A stretch of DNA of 64,000 nucleotides from Leptasterias polaris (lineage: Eukaryota; Echinodermata; Asteroidea; Forcipulatida; Asteriidae), in NCBI GenBank assembly GCA_037783415.1, contig JAZGTN010000060.1:806001-870000 (forward strand), in the 5' to 3' direction. Position 1 is the stretch's first letter; every line of letters begins with the position of its first letter. Below, in pieces: positions 1 through 11,985 of the stretch. The translations under genes were made by a program, and so were the position numbers. A model generated the notes under the pieces. The model saw only the letters and a list, made by a program, of their open reading frames with translations, was not told where the DNA came from and did no database searches.

Positions 1-1389
1 AATCCCAGGTAAATATTATTAACACATTTTGGGGGGTTTGAATGATAGGCCTAAAGTGGCGGGGAATGGGGACTTTTTTGTCTTCCTTTATTGCATTGAT
101 TCAGAGCTGTGTATTGAGAATGAGAGAGTTGCCGCATGGTTAATGGATGCCATTTTCGGTGCAATCGTAGCACAACCCAACGGGCAGACTAGTTTGTCAC
201 CCTGTATTCCCCCATGCGTTTTTGTTGACACAAAATGGCTTATAATCGCAAGTTGCCACAACTCTCTCTACGGCTCTGCATTGATCTAGTGATGGATCAA
301 CAAGTGGTGGCCAAATGTGGTGCAAGTGAAGTAAAGAGTTTGGTGGAGTCCTGGTGACACAAGAAAGCACAAAGCGGTGTATGAAGAGGGAACTAATACC
401 AAATCTGACCGCCACTGTTTTAACTCATGTTCACAAATAGTACAGACTTACACATGTAGTCAGTACATAAATCTTATCCAATTCAAAATTAAGGTCTTTG
501 TTTGTGGTCATAATGAGTGAAAAAGTGGCAGGTTAATTTTAATGTATGGTACCTAAACATGGTACATGAAGATGCAGGTCTTGCACAAAGCTTTTTGTAA
601 AGTAGCCCACCAGGCTAGTAAAATACATTTTACTTGCCCTCAGGAAGTTATACTTATACTAGTAGCTCAAATCTTAGACATGTATTGTCATAAATGTATC
701 TTTCTGATGTATTAGTGGAAGCGATCCAACCAGTTTAATGGTCAAATGAAGTTACATTCACACACTCCAAAGTATATTAACACATTTTAAACATTTGCTA
801 ATCACATCTGAAAAGATAAAAGTGTGAGCATGATTATAAACAGGTAGGTTACGCAGTTTTTAGTATTAAAGAACATGCATTGGGCTTTGTGGCCATGATA
901 AATGCAGGCCTGTGCATGTACAAGGAATTATGAACTATCACCAAGTTACAGCACGTAATGCTCTTCACATATATTTGATTGAAAGATAGCAACTTCTGCT
1001 TTAACTGGATTGGTGAGAGTTCATGAACAGGCCTACTTTAATCATGATGACAGTACTGCTTTATGTTATTATAAAAAACAAAGTGATGTTTGAAAAAAAT
1101 AAAAATAAAAAATAAAAAATTGTCACACCTCAGCTTTAAGTGGTTTTACAATGTATGGGGAAAGTTTATTAAGTTACCATTGCATTTCACTCCAGGAAAG
1201 ACAAACATTTTCCTACTCAAAAATTCAATCATCTTACAAAAAACTGTCCTTCATTTTTTATGCAGGTATGCTAGGAATGAGCCCTTGCTAATTTGTAATT
1301 TTTTTGTTTTACTTTCTGACAGGAAATGCCTAGTTAGAAATTGGTATGTTTGGACATTATTTAGTTGCACAATACAATCTAACTCGGAC
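1..1389. other. No gene recognised
   Basis: AT-rich sequence with only short open frames that resemble no known protein. I see no splice-flanked coding exon, RNA gene or clear inverted repeat. It may be the upstream flank or large first intron of the WWC gene whose exons begin at 11,945. Confidence 0.4.
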
Positions 1390-1828
1390 GTGTCGTGGCC
1401 GAGTGGATAAGAGTACCGAACTCAAGCTTTGGTGTTTCTGATCAGCAGAGTGTGGGTTCGAATCCCAGTCGTGACACGTGTGTCCTTAAGCAAGACACTT
1501 AACCACATGCTTCGTCCTTCGGATGGGACGTAAAGCCGTACATGTAGGTCCTGTGTGTTGTGTAATGCACGTAAAAGAACCCAGTGCACTTATCGTAAAA
1601 GAGAAGGGGTTCGCCCCGGTGTTCCTGGTTTGATTGGCTGCATATTGCGCCACAGCACCTTGTAAACCATTACATGGTGCTATGCAAAGGAATAGGTCTC
1701 ATACTTAAAAAACAAAACAAAACGTAACTCCACATACCTTGTAGGAAAAATACTGAGCGCTTTGAGACACCCATCGGGAGTATAAAGCGCTATATAAGAA
1801 CTGCGTATTATTATTATTATTATTATTA
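1390..1828 (+). mobile_element. tRNA-derived SINE (family S1), full-length
   Basis: A tRNA-Leu/Ser-like head (1390-1477) has an A box (TGGCCGAGTGG) and a B box (GGTTCGAATCC), and its two ends pair (GTGTC/GACAC). A body follows, then a tail ending in GCGCTATATAAGAAC and an (ATT)n run at about 1806-1828. This is the RNA polymerase III-promoted layout of a SINE. Copies lie at 14,570, 27,741 (reverse), 29,093 (reverse, partial) and 47,003 (reverse). It is not a tRNA gene: the head runs directly into SINE body and recurs. Confidence 0.8.
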
Positions 1829-2149
1829 TCAGACACTATTTCATTTGTTAAAATTGTGCAATGTGTATTTCTGTGAAGTGCAAATTATGATTTGCCCTGC
1901 AGTCTACATGTATGTACCTTGTTTCAACTTCAACGCTTCATTGCACACTTGGTCTACAAGCATTTGTTGACTCAATAACCACAGGAATTCATAAGGAATA
2001 TTTAAATCAATACTCACCTGGGGCTTGCCAGGGAGTCTGCTGGACCATTTTTATTCTGTGGTTGGTCGAAGTCTAGATATGACCTGGGCTTGATAGATTC
2101 AGTACTACATGTACAAGCCAAACCAGCTAAACATGGGTCCAGAAATAGG

Positions 2150-2930
2150 CAAACCAGCTAAACATGGGCCAGAAAAACAAGGTTTTGAGTAAGGGTATTG
2201 AGGAAAACCAAGGGTTTAGGTTTTGGGTAGCAAGAGTTTGGGTAAAATTGAGATTGAGAACAACCAAGGGTTTAGGTATTAAGTAATATTTTATTTATGG
2301 GGTATTGAGAAAAATCAAGGGTCTAGGATTGGAGAATAAGGATTTGGGTAGTGAGAAAAACCAAGGGTTTTAGGTTTTGAGTAACAACAGTTTGGGTTTT
2401 GACTTTTGAAAAAAAACAAGGGTTTAGGTTTTGAATAACAACTGTTTGGGTTTTGACTTTTGAAAAAAAACAAAGGTTCAGGTTTTGAGTAACACCGGTT
2501 TGGGTTTTGACTTTTGAGAAAAACCAAGGGGTTTGTGTTTTGAGTGACAATGGTTTGGTATTAAGAAAAACCAAGGGGTTCGGATTTTGAGTAATGGGGC
2601 CTAACAGTTTGGATTTTGACAAAAACCAAGGGGTTTGGGTATTGAATAGTAACAATTTGGGTTTTAAAACAGTTTGGGTTTTGAGAAAAAACAATAGATT
2701 TTGAGTAATAACAGTTTAGGTTTTGAGAAAAACCAAAGGTTTAGGTTTTGAGTATTAACGGTTTAGGTTTTGAGAAAAACCAAGGGGTTCATTGAGTAGT
2801 AAGAGTTTGGGTTTTAAAACTAAGGGTTTAGGTTTTGAGTAATATGGGTTTGGGCATTTAGGAAAACCAAGGGTTGAGACATTGATTGAGTAACACAGGT
2901 TTGGGTATAATTGAGAAAAACCAAGCCTGA
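2150..2930. repeat. Degenerate minisatellite of GGGTTTAGG/GGGTTTTGAG units
   Basis: About 0.8 kb of imperfect tandem repeats, roughly 50-60 bp per unit. Each unit combines AAAACCAAGGG, GTTTAGGTTTTGAGTAA and AGTTTGGGTTTTGAGA. The strand is strongly G/T/A-biased. Minus-strand open frames here simply translate the repeat (NPN..SKP-type periodicity) and are not taken as genes. Confidence 0.85.
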
Positions 2931-3698
2931 TATACTAGGTATTATGCTTTAGACAAACCACTTCCTTCACATAGTTATCACCCGTAAGCTACATGTATTC
3001 CTTTCCTAACAACCATGCAAACGGATCCTGTTAGATATCTGCATTGAGCGTCTCTTAACTCTGTAGTTTTCCCCTTTTTGTCAGAAAGTTGAAAGTAGAC
3101 AGTAAACAGGAACTGTGCCATTGTTTTGAGTTTTACCCTTGAAAATATTGGAATACCAGACCTGTGATGCAGCAACTTCACTTTATCTCTAAAACAAAAA
3201 TGTCCTGGTATGTTTGTACATTACATGTATGTTGTAACTTGTAAACAATGGTTCTTCAGTCCTCACTACTAGGGCTAGGGACTAGCAATGTTATGAGTCA
3301 TGACTTATCTCCAGTTAACAATATGCTTTTTAAAATCCAATGGATTATCAGACTGTTTTGTTAGAACTAAATCAAGCATCCCAATTGTGTTGTACAATGC
3401 ATTCTTTGGTTGTTTCTTTTACATGCATTCTATTTCACAATTTGTATTTAATTTGCTCTGAGTAAATTGCTCTGAGTAAACCTTGATTGTTCAAATTTGT
3501 TTCCCTTTTTGTTTTTTTGAGAAACCATTACTTACAATCCAGGAGTTTCTAAAAGGCTTACATTCTGAATCCCTGCGTTCCTCAGGACCCTGCACTGAGC
3601 CAAACGTAATAAGTTGGTGTGACTGGGCCTCCAGGAATTTAGCGCAGCATAGCTTTAAAGTGACATGTTCATGAGCATATCATTTCTAGTTCATTGAC
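2931..3698. other. No gene recognised
   Basis: AT-rich unique-looking sequence between a minisatellite and a MITE. No splice-flanked coding segment, RNA gene or repeat was recognised. Confidence 0.35.
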
Positions 3699-4074
3699 TT
3701 AAAGGCACTGCACACGTTTGGTAATTACTCAAAATATATATTAGCATAAAAACTTACTGGGTAACGAGCAACGGAGAGCTGTTGATAGTATAAAACATTG
3801 TGAGAAACGACTCCCTCTGAAGTAACGTAGTTTTTGAGAAAGAGGTAATTTCTCACTAAAATAATAAAAGACTTCTGGCCAGAAGCCTTTTATTCCTATC
3901 TGAAAGCACACTAATTTGTACAACAAGGGTGTTTTTTCTTTCATCATTTTCTTGCAACTTCAATGACCAATTGAGCCCAAATTTTCACAGGCTTTTTATT
4001 TTATGCATATGTTGGGATACACCAAGTGAGAATACTGGTCTTTGACAATTACAAAACGTGTTCAGTGCCTTTAA
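3699..4074. mobile_element. TTAA-flanked MITE, family A, copy 1
   Basis: Bounded by TTAA on both sides, with inverted ends AAAGGCACTG(C/A)ACACG and CGTGTTCAGTGCCTTT. Length is about 376 bp and it has no coding capacity. Near-identical copies lie at 7396-7772, 13,802-14,179 and 16,745-17,122 (inverted), with a diverged copy at about 39,432-39,797. A short internal palindrome (CTTCTGGCCAGAAG) is shared. The minus-strand ORF of about 70 aa seen in each copy is a by-product of the repeat. TTAA duplication and the AAAGGCAC terminus suggest a Kolobok-type parent. Confidence 0.85.
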
Positions 4075-4702
4075 TTCAGGGGTAGGATGAGTTTACTTTC
4101 TGTTTAGTTCCGTATGTAAGATTCTACTTGTGTTTGGAAGAGACTGAAACCGTCCGTTTTTTCCAGATGACAAAATGTTTGTGGGTTAATCTTACAGAGC
4201 TATTGATTTGACACGATTTGAAAAGTGGACTGAAACATTTACATACTTGAAATGAATACTTGTACTGTCCGACCATACCTTTGTTTACAAACAGAATGAC
4301 CTTGTACATTACATGGTCTTTCTGGCAGGCAAGATACCACACTGGCTATGTGGGAACATTTTACATTTTGTGTCATAATTTCTACATAAATTCAAGAGTT
4401 ATAAAAGTAAAGAGCTGATTAAGTTTGCAGATTTGTATCTTCATATTTAAAGTTGATATTAAAAAAACAGACTGCGATCCCCATAAAATATAGCATTTAA
4501 TGTTTTCTTCCATTGCGCTGTGTACAAATCTTCCGATTGTGCCTGCAGGAAGTCCAGACTCTGTGGCTCTTTTGTGAACTTGTGATGTCACGGGTCACAT
4601 GGTCTATATTATGCAAAGATTGAACCCAAAAATGTTTAGGTTATTTACAGTGTGGATTTATTAGCATGTCAGTTACTAACCAGCGAAACCAGGTAGCTTC
4701 TC

Positions 4703-4997
4703 CAGGGTTCTACCCACAGTGGTCGGTGCCGGAAAACTCATCCGGTACTCAGGATTCCCCAACCACCACTGGCAGAATTTTCTCTGTTTCTGACCACCAT
4801 GCAATTTCCTTTAAAAGGTTTACAACGAAATGTAAAATTTAGTATTTACCAGTAAAAAATGGCATCCAAAGTCATAAATTTTGAGTACTTCTTTAGTTTG
4901 AGTCTATTTTTATGATGAACCGTGTAACTGATTCATCTCGCAATGGTTTCCAGGGAAACATTTTTCCGCCAATAATGAAATCCTGGGCAGAACCCTG
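4703..4997. mobile_element. hAT-like MITE with 6-bp target duplication
   Basis: Inverted ends CAGGGTTCTACCCA and TGGGCAGAACCCTG enclose about 295 bp of non-coding DNA. CTTCTC is present immediately outside both ends (4697-4702 and 4998-5003), a 6-bp target duplication. CAGGG termini are typical of hAT elements, though classic hAT duplications are 8 bp. Confidence 0.7.
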
Positions 4998-5037
4998 CTT
5001 CTCATTTCACTGATCCGCCAATTATTAACGAGTCCAT

Positions 5038-5187
5038 GGGGACAATTTCACAAAGCACTAGGATTCATCTTAAGATGAGTTATCAGTATTACCATAGTAA
5101 TTTGTATTGTGACATCACTCTTTGCTAAGCAACTGCGATGGATTTGCTGTTACGATCAATCTTAACTCTTTGTGAAATCAAGCCCAT
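5038..5187. mobile_element. Small foldback MITE
   Basis: The ends are inverted and near-complementary: GACAATTTCACAAAG near the left and CTTTGTGAAATCAAGCCC at the right. The element is non-coding. It resembles the AAGCTGCTTAAGC family (F) in length and foldback shape but has different ends. Confidence 0.55.
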
Positions 5188-5752
5188 ATATCTCATATAT
5201 AAAAGGGATGCTTTGTAACACTGAACTAGCTAGCCAAACCAGTTGGGGAGAATTTTGACCGGTCCTGAAACTGGGCCCTGGTCTTGGCCTTGGTGCCCCT
5301 TTCAGAAGTTTCCAATAGACTTTAAGACTTTCCAATGAAAGTGCCCTTTGCCAAATGAAAATGGTCTTGCCCTCTTCAAGATGAAATTTCCGGCCTGGTA
5401 CATGTACATTTATGTGAAACGCATCACACCAACTTTTTCTGATGATAAATGAAATGTTTGTACTGTCAAAACAAAAAAACGTAAATAAACGCCTTCCATT
5501 TATAAAGATAACCGAAATATAATGCAATACAGACAGTTACTAGACTGCATACAGTTTCTAGTTTCCTGTTGCCTTGGTGCATTTCCCTATTGAGATTTAA
5601 AGATGAGTAGGTTCGATTTTTGGCAGATTTGACCCCGAAAGTTTGAATTTATATTTCAAATGGTTTATTTTTCTAGATTTGAGAAAGTTATTTTGCTTTT
5701 CATTTAGGGCATTGTAGAAACAAAATCCGACAATGATAAGTGGTAGGCCTAG
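5188..5752. other. No gene recognised
   Basis: Contains a fragment (about 5198-5300) resembling sequence at about 7960-8040 (a shared AAAGGGATGCTT / AACACTGAACT stretch), so it is probably old repeat. The minus-strand open frame across it has no recognisable domain. Confidence 0.35.
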
Positions 5753-6119
5753 TTAAAGGTATTATACAGGATTGGCAGAGCTGACAAAATAATCACAGAC
5801 AATGTTCATGTTTTGTGTAATCAACCACATACATGAAATAACAAACCTGTGAAAATTTGAGCTCAATTGGTCATCGAGGTCACGAGAAAATAGTGAAAAG
5901 AGACCTTATGTGTTTTCTGTTTTTCAAACATTGAGTTTATTATCGCGCGCGATAAAAACTATTGTTTTACTAATTTCTCAGAAACGATAGCATTTTAGGC
6001 AGAAATATTTTAAGGAACCCTTTCTACAATTACTTACTTTAAATCATGTAAGTTAATTATGTGTGAATCTGTGATCATTTGTGTTTTTCGATCTTACCAA
6101 TAGTGTACAGGGCCTTTAA
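5753..6119. mobile_element. TTAA-flanked MITE, family B, copy 1
   Basis: TTAA lies at both ends. The left end is AAAGGTATTATACAGGATTG and the right end is CAATAGTGTACAGGGCCTTT. Internal sequence overlaps family A in the stretch around ACATGAAATAACAAACCTG, so A and B look related. Another complete copy lies at 16,078-16,465 and a diverged one at about 12,290-12,615. Confidence 0.7.
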
Positions 6120-7395
6120 TTAAAAAAGTTAACATGAATTATTGTCGGGATTCTGACATTAAATCACGTCCATCTGCCATGTACACAAAATGTTGCATGT
6201 TAACATGTGTTTTGTACATTGTCCGTGGTAGGCAAAAGTTTGTGTATGATTTTCGTTTTGAAACAGTATCGGCTGTCAAAATTCGTCCAGAGAAAACAAA
6301 TCTTTGACCAAAAAAAATTCTTTCGGTGAAAACAGGGCCATGCAACTTTAAGAGGAACAAATCCCCAGATACAATTGTGGCATATACAGTGTATTGTGTT
6401 CATTGCCTATAGACACATTATCTTGAACACTTGCCTGGTACGTGATGGAATGCTTTTTACATGGTTTGATAGACATTTGAACGAGGTACCATAACATAAA
6501 TAGTTGAGATGTCCAGGGGTATGTAATGTGAAAGGGGGTTTTTTATTGTAAGAAACCCTAGTGCATAGCAACGTTTTAGCCAGGATTTAGTAAAAGGGTG
6601 TCCAAATTTGCTTTGAAATTTAAAAACTGGGTGTCCAAATTTTTCACTTACAATACATTTACATGTAAATGACAGATAAAACAGGGTGTCCAAATTAAGA
6701 ACAGGGTGTCCAAAAGACACCCAGACACCCCTCTGGCTAACACTATGGTGCATAGTGTTATGCATGGATCTTAATTAACTGTTCTGCAGTGCTGTCGTTT
6801 TAGAGCCTGAACATTTGTCATTTTAGTTCCTCCTGACCTGCCTGATGGGATTTATAAAGGGCTTGCCAAAATAATGTCAGAATACTGGCCACTAAAAGTT
6901 GGTTACTTTCCCCTTTGACCCGCATTGTTGGAAACACACTTTGTCGTGTTGTATTATGTGGTTTAACACCTGCATGTGCACCAGTTACCTTGTGATCATA
7001 CATTTTAGTTAAGACCAAAGGACGTCCATTGTTAGCCAGACAGTGAACGCTGGAAGTCGTGCACAATGGGAAGGCAGTGTAAGCTTCCTTAAGACTCTGG
7101 AAAAAAGAAAACATGTACCCACGCCAAGAGCAAAATGTATGTACAAGGATGGAGCTATCTCCGTGGTACAAATTTATTTGCATCCCCTTGATGAAACAGT
7201 TTACGTGTCTATCAGTCTGCTTGAGTTCAAGTACCGTTTCAGATTGTCGCAGCTATTTTCATCTTCAGCACTCCTTAAATGCTCGGTCGTCTTATCCCAT
7301 GTCTGACTCTGTTCCCATGCCTGCCACATTCCGGGGATGAAGAGTCTTCTTAACTACGTACACCATGCTGAAGCTGGTATTATCAGCTGATACAG
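6120..7395. other. No gene; short GGGTGTCCAAA repeat cluster
   Basis: The motif GGGTGTCCAAA(TT/A) occurs four times between about 6597 and 6715, followed by GACACCCAGACACCCC. It is bracketed by TTTAGCCAGG and CTCTGGCTAAC, which look like imperfect inverted ends of a small element. The 70-121 aa open frames on both strands around 6,818-7,340 overlap one another and show no known domain. Confidence 0.4.
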
Positions 7396-7772
7396 TTAAA
7401 GGCACTGAACACGTTTGGTAATTACTCAAAATATATATTAGCATAACAACTTACTTGGTAACGAGCAATGGAGAGCTGTTGATAGTATAAAACATTGTGA
7501 GAAACCACTCCCTCTGAAGTAACGTAGTTTTTGAGAAAGAGGTAACTTCTCACTAAAATAATAAAAGACTTCATGCATGAAGCCTTTTATTAGCATCTGA
7601 AAGCACACAAAATTGTGCAACAAGGGTTTTTTTTTCTTTCTTTATTTTCTTGCAACTTCAATGACCGATTCAGCCCAAATTTTCACAGGTTTGTTATTTT
7701 ATGCATATGTTGGGATACACCGAGTGACAATACTGGTCTTTGATAATTACCAAACGTGTTCAGTGCCTTTAA
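7396..7772. mobile_element. TTAA-flanked MITE, family A, copy 2
   Basis: Same ends, orientation and length as the copy at 3699. The internal palindrome reads CTTCATGCATGAAG here instead of CTTCTGGCCAGAAG. TTAA is present at both borders. Confidence 0.85.
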
Positions 7773-8808
7773 GTGATGAGTACATATTATGATTATACCA
7801 TGTTGGTTGCTCCTGCACTGGAGTTAGTCAATCCAAGCATGTCTACATCCATGATCCAAGCTAAAAGCAGGGTTTGCGCTTAACTTTTTCAGTGACAAGC
7901 CAGCAGGACCAGTTAGGTTTTCATTTGACTTGTCCATCAGATTTTGGACTTGTCCATAATTCATATTAAATAGGGATGCTTCTCAACACTGAACTTGCGA
8001 GCTGCACCACTTGGAGTAAATATTCACTGGTCCTCAGGTGTTTTAACTGACATTTGGCTAGTGGACCACTGTTAAGGGAGAACGTTTAAAAGGTTCATTT
8101 GGTTTTGTTAAATACTAATTAAATTCACCGTCTCCTCAGATTTTCTTGTAATGCTTTTTGAAAACTTTAAAGCTCTCTCTAGGTACTGTAAGACTTGTAT
8201 GATCTGACTAAAGCCCTGTTCGTACAGGACTTTTTGGGGGTAAACTATCTGAGCAAACGGGTAACTTGACCAGTGTTTGCAGCCCAGGAAGTTTCCATCC
8301 CGGTTACCCGACCCGAATGGGTAGTTTAACCGGCTTTTGTCCAGTTAAATTGACCAGTCCAGTGCAAATGCGATGTAGGGAAGGACCTGATCACCAGATC
8401 CCCTTAGTTTGACCACAGACCTCTTGGACTCACCACAAACTCATTTGATCCAACCACAGCCCTAGAGTGATCCACCAATCCCTGTTCATCCAAAATCTGT
8501 CTGCAAGGCAAGGCAAGGCCATTAATCTCATATGATTTAATCAGATGATCCATCTATAATCTGATCAGGTGGCAAACATGAAGACCCCCAAAAAACATCT
8601 CACATAAGTTTACGCAGCCTTCAGATGTCTCTGTGTGAACATTGTTTTGTGTTTCATGAATCTACGAGGGCTAAGAATACCCAAGATTCAGTGTTTATGT
8701 GTCCCTGAAAGTGTCAGCGAGACTCATTCTTCATGTGTCTGTGTTCATGTGAGTCTTTGCAAAACCTCCAACCGAGATGTTGAAGTGACAACTTCACTGA
8801 TACAGGTA
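7773..8808. other. No gene recognised
   Basis: Holds a TE fragment (about 7860-8060, repeated GACTTGTCCAT) and a segment near 8215-8360 with opposed GGGTAA and TTACCCGACCCG motifs. No coding exon was recognised. Confidence 0.35.
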
Positions 8809-9140
8809 TTAAAGGGACACGTTGCCTTGGATCGGACGAGTTGGTCTATAAAAAGCGTTTGTAACCGTTTGTTATAAAATGCATATGGTTAGAAAGATGT
8901 TTTAAAAGTAGAATACAATGATCCACACAAATATGCCTCGAAATTGCGTGGTTTTCCTTTTACTTTGCAAACTAACACAGTCGGCCATTTATGGGAGTCA
9001 AAAATTTGACTCCCATAAATGGCCGACCGTGTTAGTTGACAAGTCAAAAGCCTCTATCATAGTGTACAGTAGGTCAGCCCTTGTACTCAATAAAAATATT
9101 ACAATTTTTTTCTCCCAAGGAACAAATATCATGTCTGTAT
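8809..9140. mobile_element. TTAA-associated MITE, family D, with perfect core palindrome
   Basis: Starts TTAAAGGGACACGTTGCCTT. A core palindrome at about 8970-9037 has arms beginning ACTAACACAGTCGGCC and ending GGCCGACCGTGTTAGT, with only a few unpaired bases in the loop. A second copy lies at 48,562. The right border is uncertain because the tail (about 9069-9140) resembles segments also found at about 17,985 and 12,105. Confidence 0.6.
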
Positions 9141-9142
9141 TG

Positions 9143-9522
9143 CAGGGCTTGAATGTGGGGGGAAAATCCACAAGACTGCAGAGCTTGTACACGTAACTTA
9201 GAATTTTTACCGGACCAGTTTTTGTTCACAAGACCAGAAATCAGAATCAAAATGAGAACTTGGATAAATTGTTTGTATTTGAACCAACACTGAAAGAAGA
9301 TTTATATCTATTGTCTTATTGGCAAGTAAACCTTGATACTCTGCAAAATTTAAAGATATTTATCAGACTCAAACTCAACTTTTGAATATAAGTTTGTTTT
9401 TTTAACAAAGATATTGAATTGAAAACCACAAGACAGCTGGACTTGTCTGGTCATGAGTTTACTGACCAAATGCTAAGACCACTAGCCTCGGGCCTGCGGT
9501 CCTTTGTAAAATTCGAGCCCTG
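9143..9522. mobile_element. hAT-like MITE, family H, copy 1
   Basis: Inverted ends CAGGGCTTGAAT and AAATTCGAGCCCTG. Its body shares ACAAGACCAG, GGACTTGT..GGTCAT and CCTCGGGCCTG with the copy at 57,061-57,434. A partial copy lies at about 20,110-20,215. No coding capacity. Confidence 0.65.
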
Positions 9523-11944
9523 CCACTGTTTTTCTAAAAGTGATTCTAAGCCCAACAGTGCTGAACTGTTCCCGTACTGGCATACAAACTTCATCACTTG
9601 ATCGTTCTATTCAGAAAGTGGATCATAACCTTTGAGGTATGAAATCCATGACCTTGTCCAATAGGGTGCAAGGACAACACTATGGATATCAAAGTTCTAA
9701 TGGAATTTTTTGAAAATGAAGAAAGAAAAAACATGGGGGTATTGAGGAGACCTTTCCGCCCTTTGAAAGATTGGCTGTTGATAGTATACCCATATTTACT
9801 TGTGGTTTTGCGAGCACATTTGCAAGCAAGTTCCATGGCTTGCAAAGGTGGGGGGGGGGGGGGGTGACATTGTCCCATGGGCTACATTCCGATGGCTCTA
9901 TGCACAAGTAACTAATCAGTCAAGCGTTGAGAGTTATGCATTCAGACATGGCAGGATTATGAATAGGCATACATTGTTTGTGAGTTTTCTGGACTGTAGC
10001 GCTCAAATGTTGAATTGACTATGGAGCTGCAGTATAGCCAGAGGGATGAGAGGATAAATACACCCCCCCCCCCCTTTTCTAATTTTTACTGACAATGGGG
10101 AAGGGTTTCGGAAGAGTCTCATAAGAAACAACTTATACAGAATTTACAAAAGGATAAAAGGTTTAGAAGTTGGGTCTGAATATAACTGCTCGGGACTGTG
10201 GCTTCAAACAGTACACACAAGGATGAAAAGTGAGCAAATACACTGCAAGTGTTGTTACTTGTTAATGTCTATTGATCAAAGGTTGTAGGAATCCTGTCCC
10301 TTACAGGAATGCCCTATTCTCAGAAACTAGGCCGAGCATAGCGACCTTTGAATTTGGATTATTATGAAATAATTGAGTGGATTTTAACCAGATTTGAGAT
10401 GGCTGGTTGTTGCTGCAGATACTTTGGTATGTATACTTTTGGTGAGATAAGGATTTGACTACTGCCCTGTGCTGGTTTGTCAGTGCAAACATGAATGTCA
10501 TGGGGGTGGGGGTTGCTGGGCTGGAATTTTCTTCCTGAAGGGGGGCAGAAACACTTTACTTGAATTGAGAGAAGTTCAGTTTTAATTAGAATTGAGGGAA
10601 ACTAGGGCCAAGTCAAAAAGGCAACTTAGCCCCTGACTTCCTTTGTTATTTGAACACTGGTCAGGATTTGCTTTATTTTTTGGGTCACGGTTTTTTGAAT
10701 CAAAGTTAACCTACTTAGGAATAGAATGAGATTGGGTTATTTATGGGAAAGGAAAACGGTTCTTTCACATGTTGTTCTTTGTTTGGGAAAATTGTTTGTT
10801 TGTAAATTTCATTTCAAAAATGAAATATGCTCAGATTGGATTTATGATGTGTTTTGTAACTGTATTGAATTGTAGGCCGCGATGGAGCGTGCACATGTAT
10901 TTTCTCTTGTCAAAAAGCGCCAAATATTTAAAAAAAAGTTTATATTGTGACTAGATGACTTTAGAGGACTGCTCCCACTTCCCATCCTCACAAGCAGCTG
11001 GCACTCTGGTAAATAAACCATGGAAACATTTTTTTTAAACAAAGCAAAGTTTCCACCAATAGACAGAGCTATTCAGGAGAAGCAGAATGAACAAATATTT
11101 TGGCAGTTCCGGGACGCTTCACCTTTATAATTTTATGGTCGTAAAATGTAACTTATTTTGGATTGTGGAAAGCAATTTACATGTAGTAACAAGTATTTTG
11201 GGGTTTTTTCTTCAGATTATAGTATGAATTCTTATTCAGTTTGTTGGTTTATGTTAATGAGATCAGGAATGGACGAGAAAGTATAGATTCGTTGATAGGA
11301 TGTACAAGCAAAAGGCGAATACATTGTGGTCTCAAATCCACACTTTTAGAGTCTATTCTCTGACTTAAACTATTTCCCAAAGCCATTGATTATGTAATAG
11401 TATTAATAAAAACGATTTTCGATAATAAGTAAATTTGTCAAATTTGTGTACTTTTTAAAACAACGTTTGGTTACATTTATAACTTGTTTTGCAAAATTCA
11501 GAGCCGTACTTTACAGTGCTTACAACATTATCGAGTACAATGTTTTGAACAGTTTTTAAATATTTGTCCTGCAAATTCAGCTGTGTTTTGATTTACATCA
11601 TGTTTCCAGTTGAACAATTCATTTTTAGTTTTGTAACAAATCAACAGTTGAGTGTAGATTCATAACGAATCTATAGTTGAGTGCAGATTCGTTAAAACTA
11701 ATCAACACTTTTATCAATAGAGTGACTTCACAGAAATAGTTAAAAACATTGTGAAGCTGCACGGAGAGGGGTTATATTACATGTAGTGCTACCTTTTTTG
11801 CAATGTGTTTATTATAAAAACATGTTTCAAAACTATTTCATGTCATATTTTGTGAACTGAAATCATCTTGAAGGTCGTATTGCATTTCCAAGAAAACCTG
11901 AATTTTCATTTATCCAGACATTTTTGTTGTGATTGAATTAACAG
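9523..11944. other. No gene recognised; homopolymer tracts
   Basis: Long G tract near 9848-9863 and C tract near 10,062-10,073. Overlapping ORFs around 9594-10,018 on both strands depend on these tracts and carry no domain. Expected to be intron upstream of the first visible WWC exon. Confidence 0.4.
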
Positions 11945-11985
11945 ATTGACAAAGCCACAGACTTTTGCAGACTGCTCCGGAGATG
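11945..11985 (+). CDS. WWC: WWC exon 1 of window: linker between WW domains
   Basis: Follows an AACAG acceptor and ends at GATG|GTAAGT. It encodes LTKPQTFADCSGD, matching the KIBRA linker between WW1 and WW2. Starts in phase 2 and ends in phase 1, which fits exon 2 and restores D-E-L-P. Only 41 bp, so support comes from phase and the TKP.TFADC motif. The WW1 exon was not found to the left. Confidence 0.8.

Noticed and set aside
1390..1477. tRNA-Leu/Ser gene
   Set aside because: A and B boxes exist, but the sequence continues into a repeated SINE body and occurs several times in the window.
2315..2694. Overlapping minus-strand ORFs with repeated SQNPN/SKP motifs
   Set aside because: Direct translation of a minisatellite, open in two frames at once.
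3741..3947. Small gene family (MMKEKTPLLYKLVCFQIG-type ORF, also at 7,438, 13,844, 16,856)
   Set aside because: The ORF recurs only inside copies of one MITE and spans its internal palindrome; no sign of coding constraint.
6818..7340. 121-aa minus ORF and overlapping plus ORFs
   Set aside because: Mutually overlapping frames, no domain, no splice context.
1..11944. WW1 exon of the WWC gene
   Set aside because: I looked for a GWEEA...YYIDH...WIDPR-type coding segment on the plus strand and found none, so it is taken to be upstream of the window.
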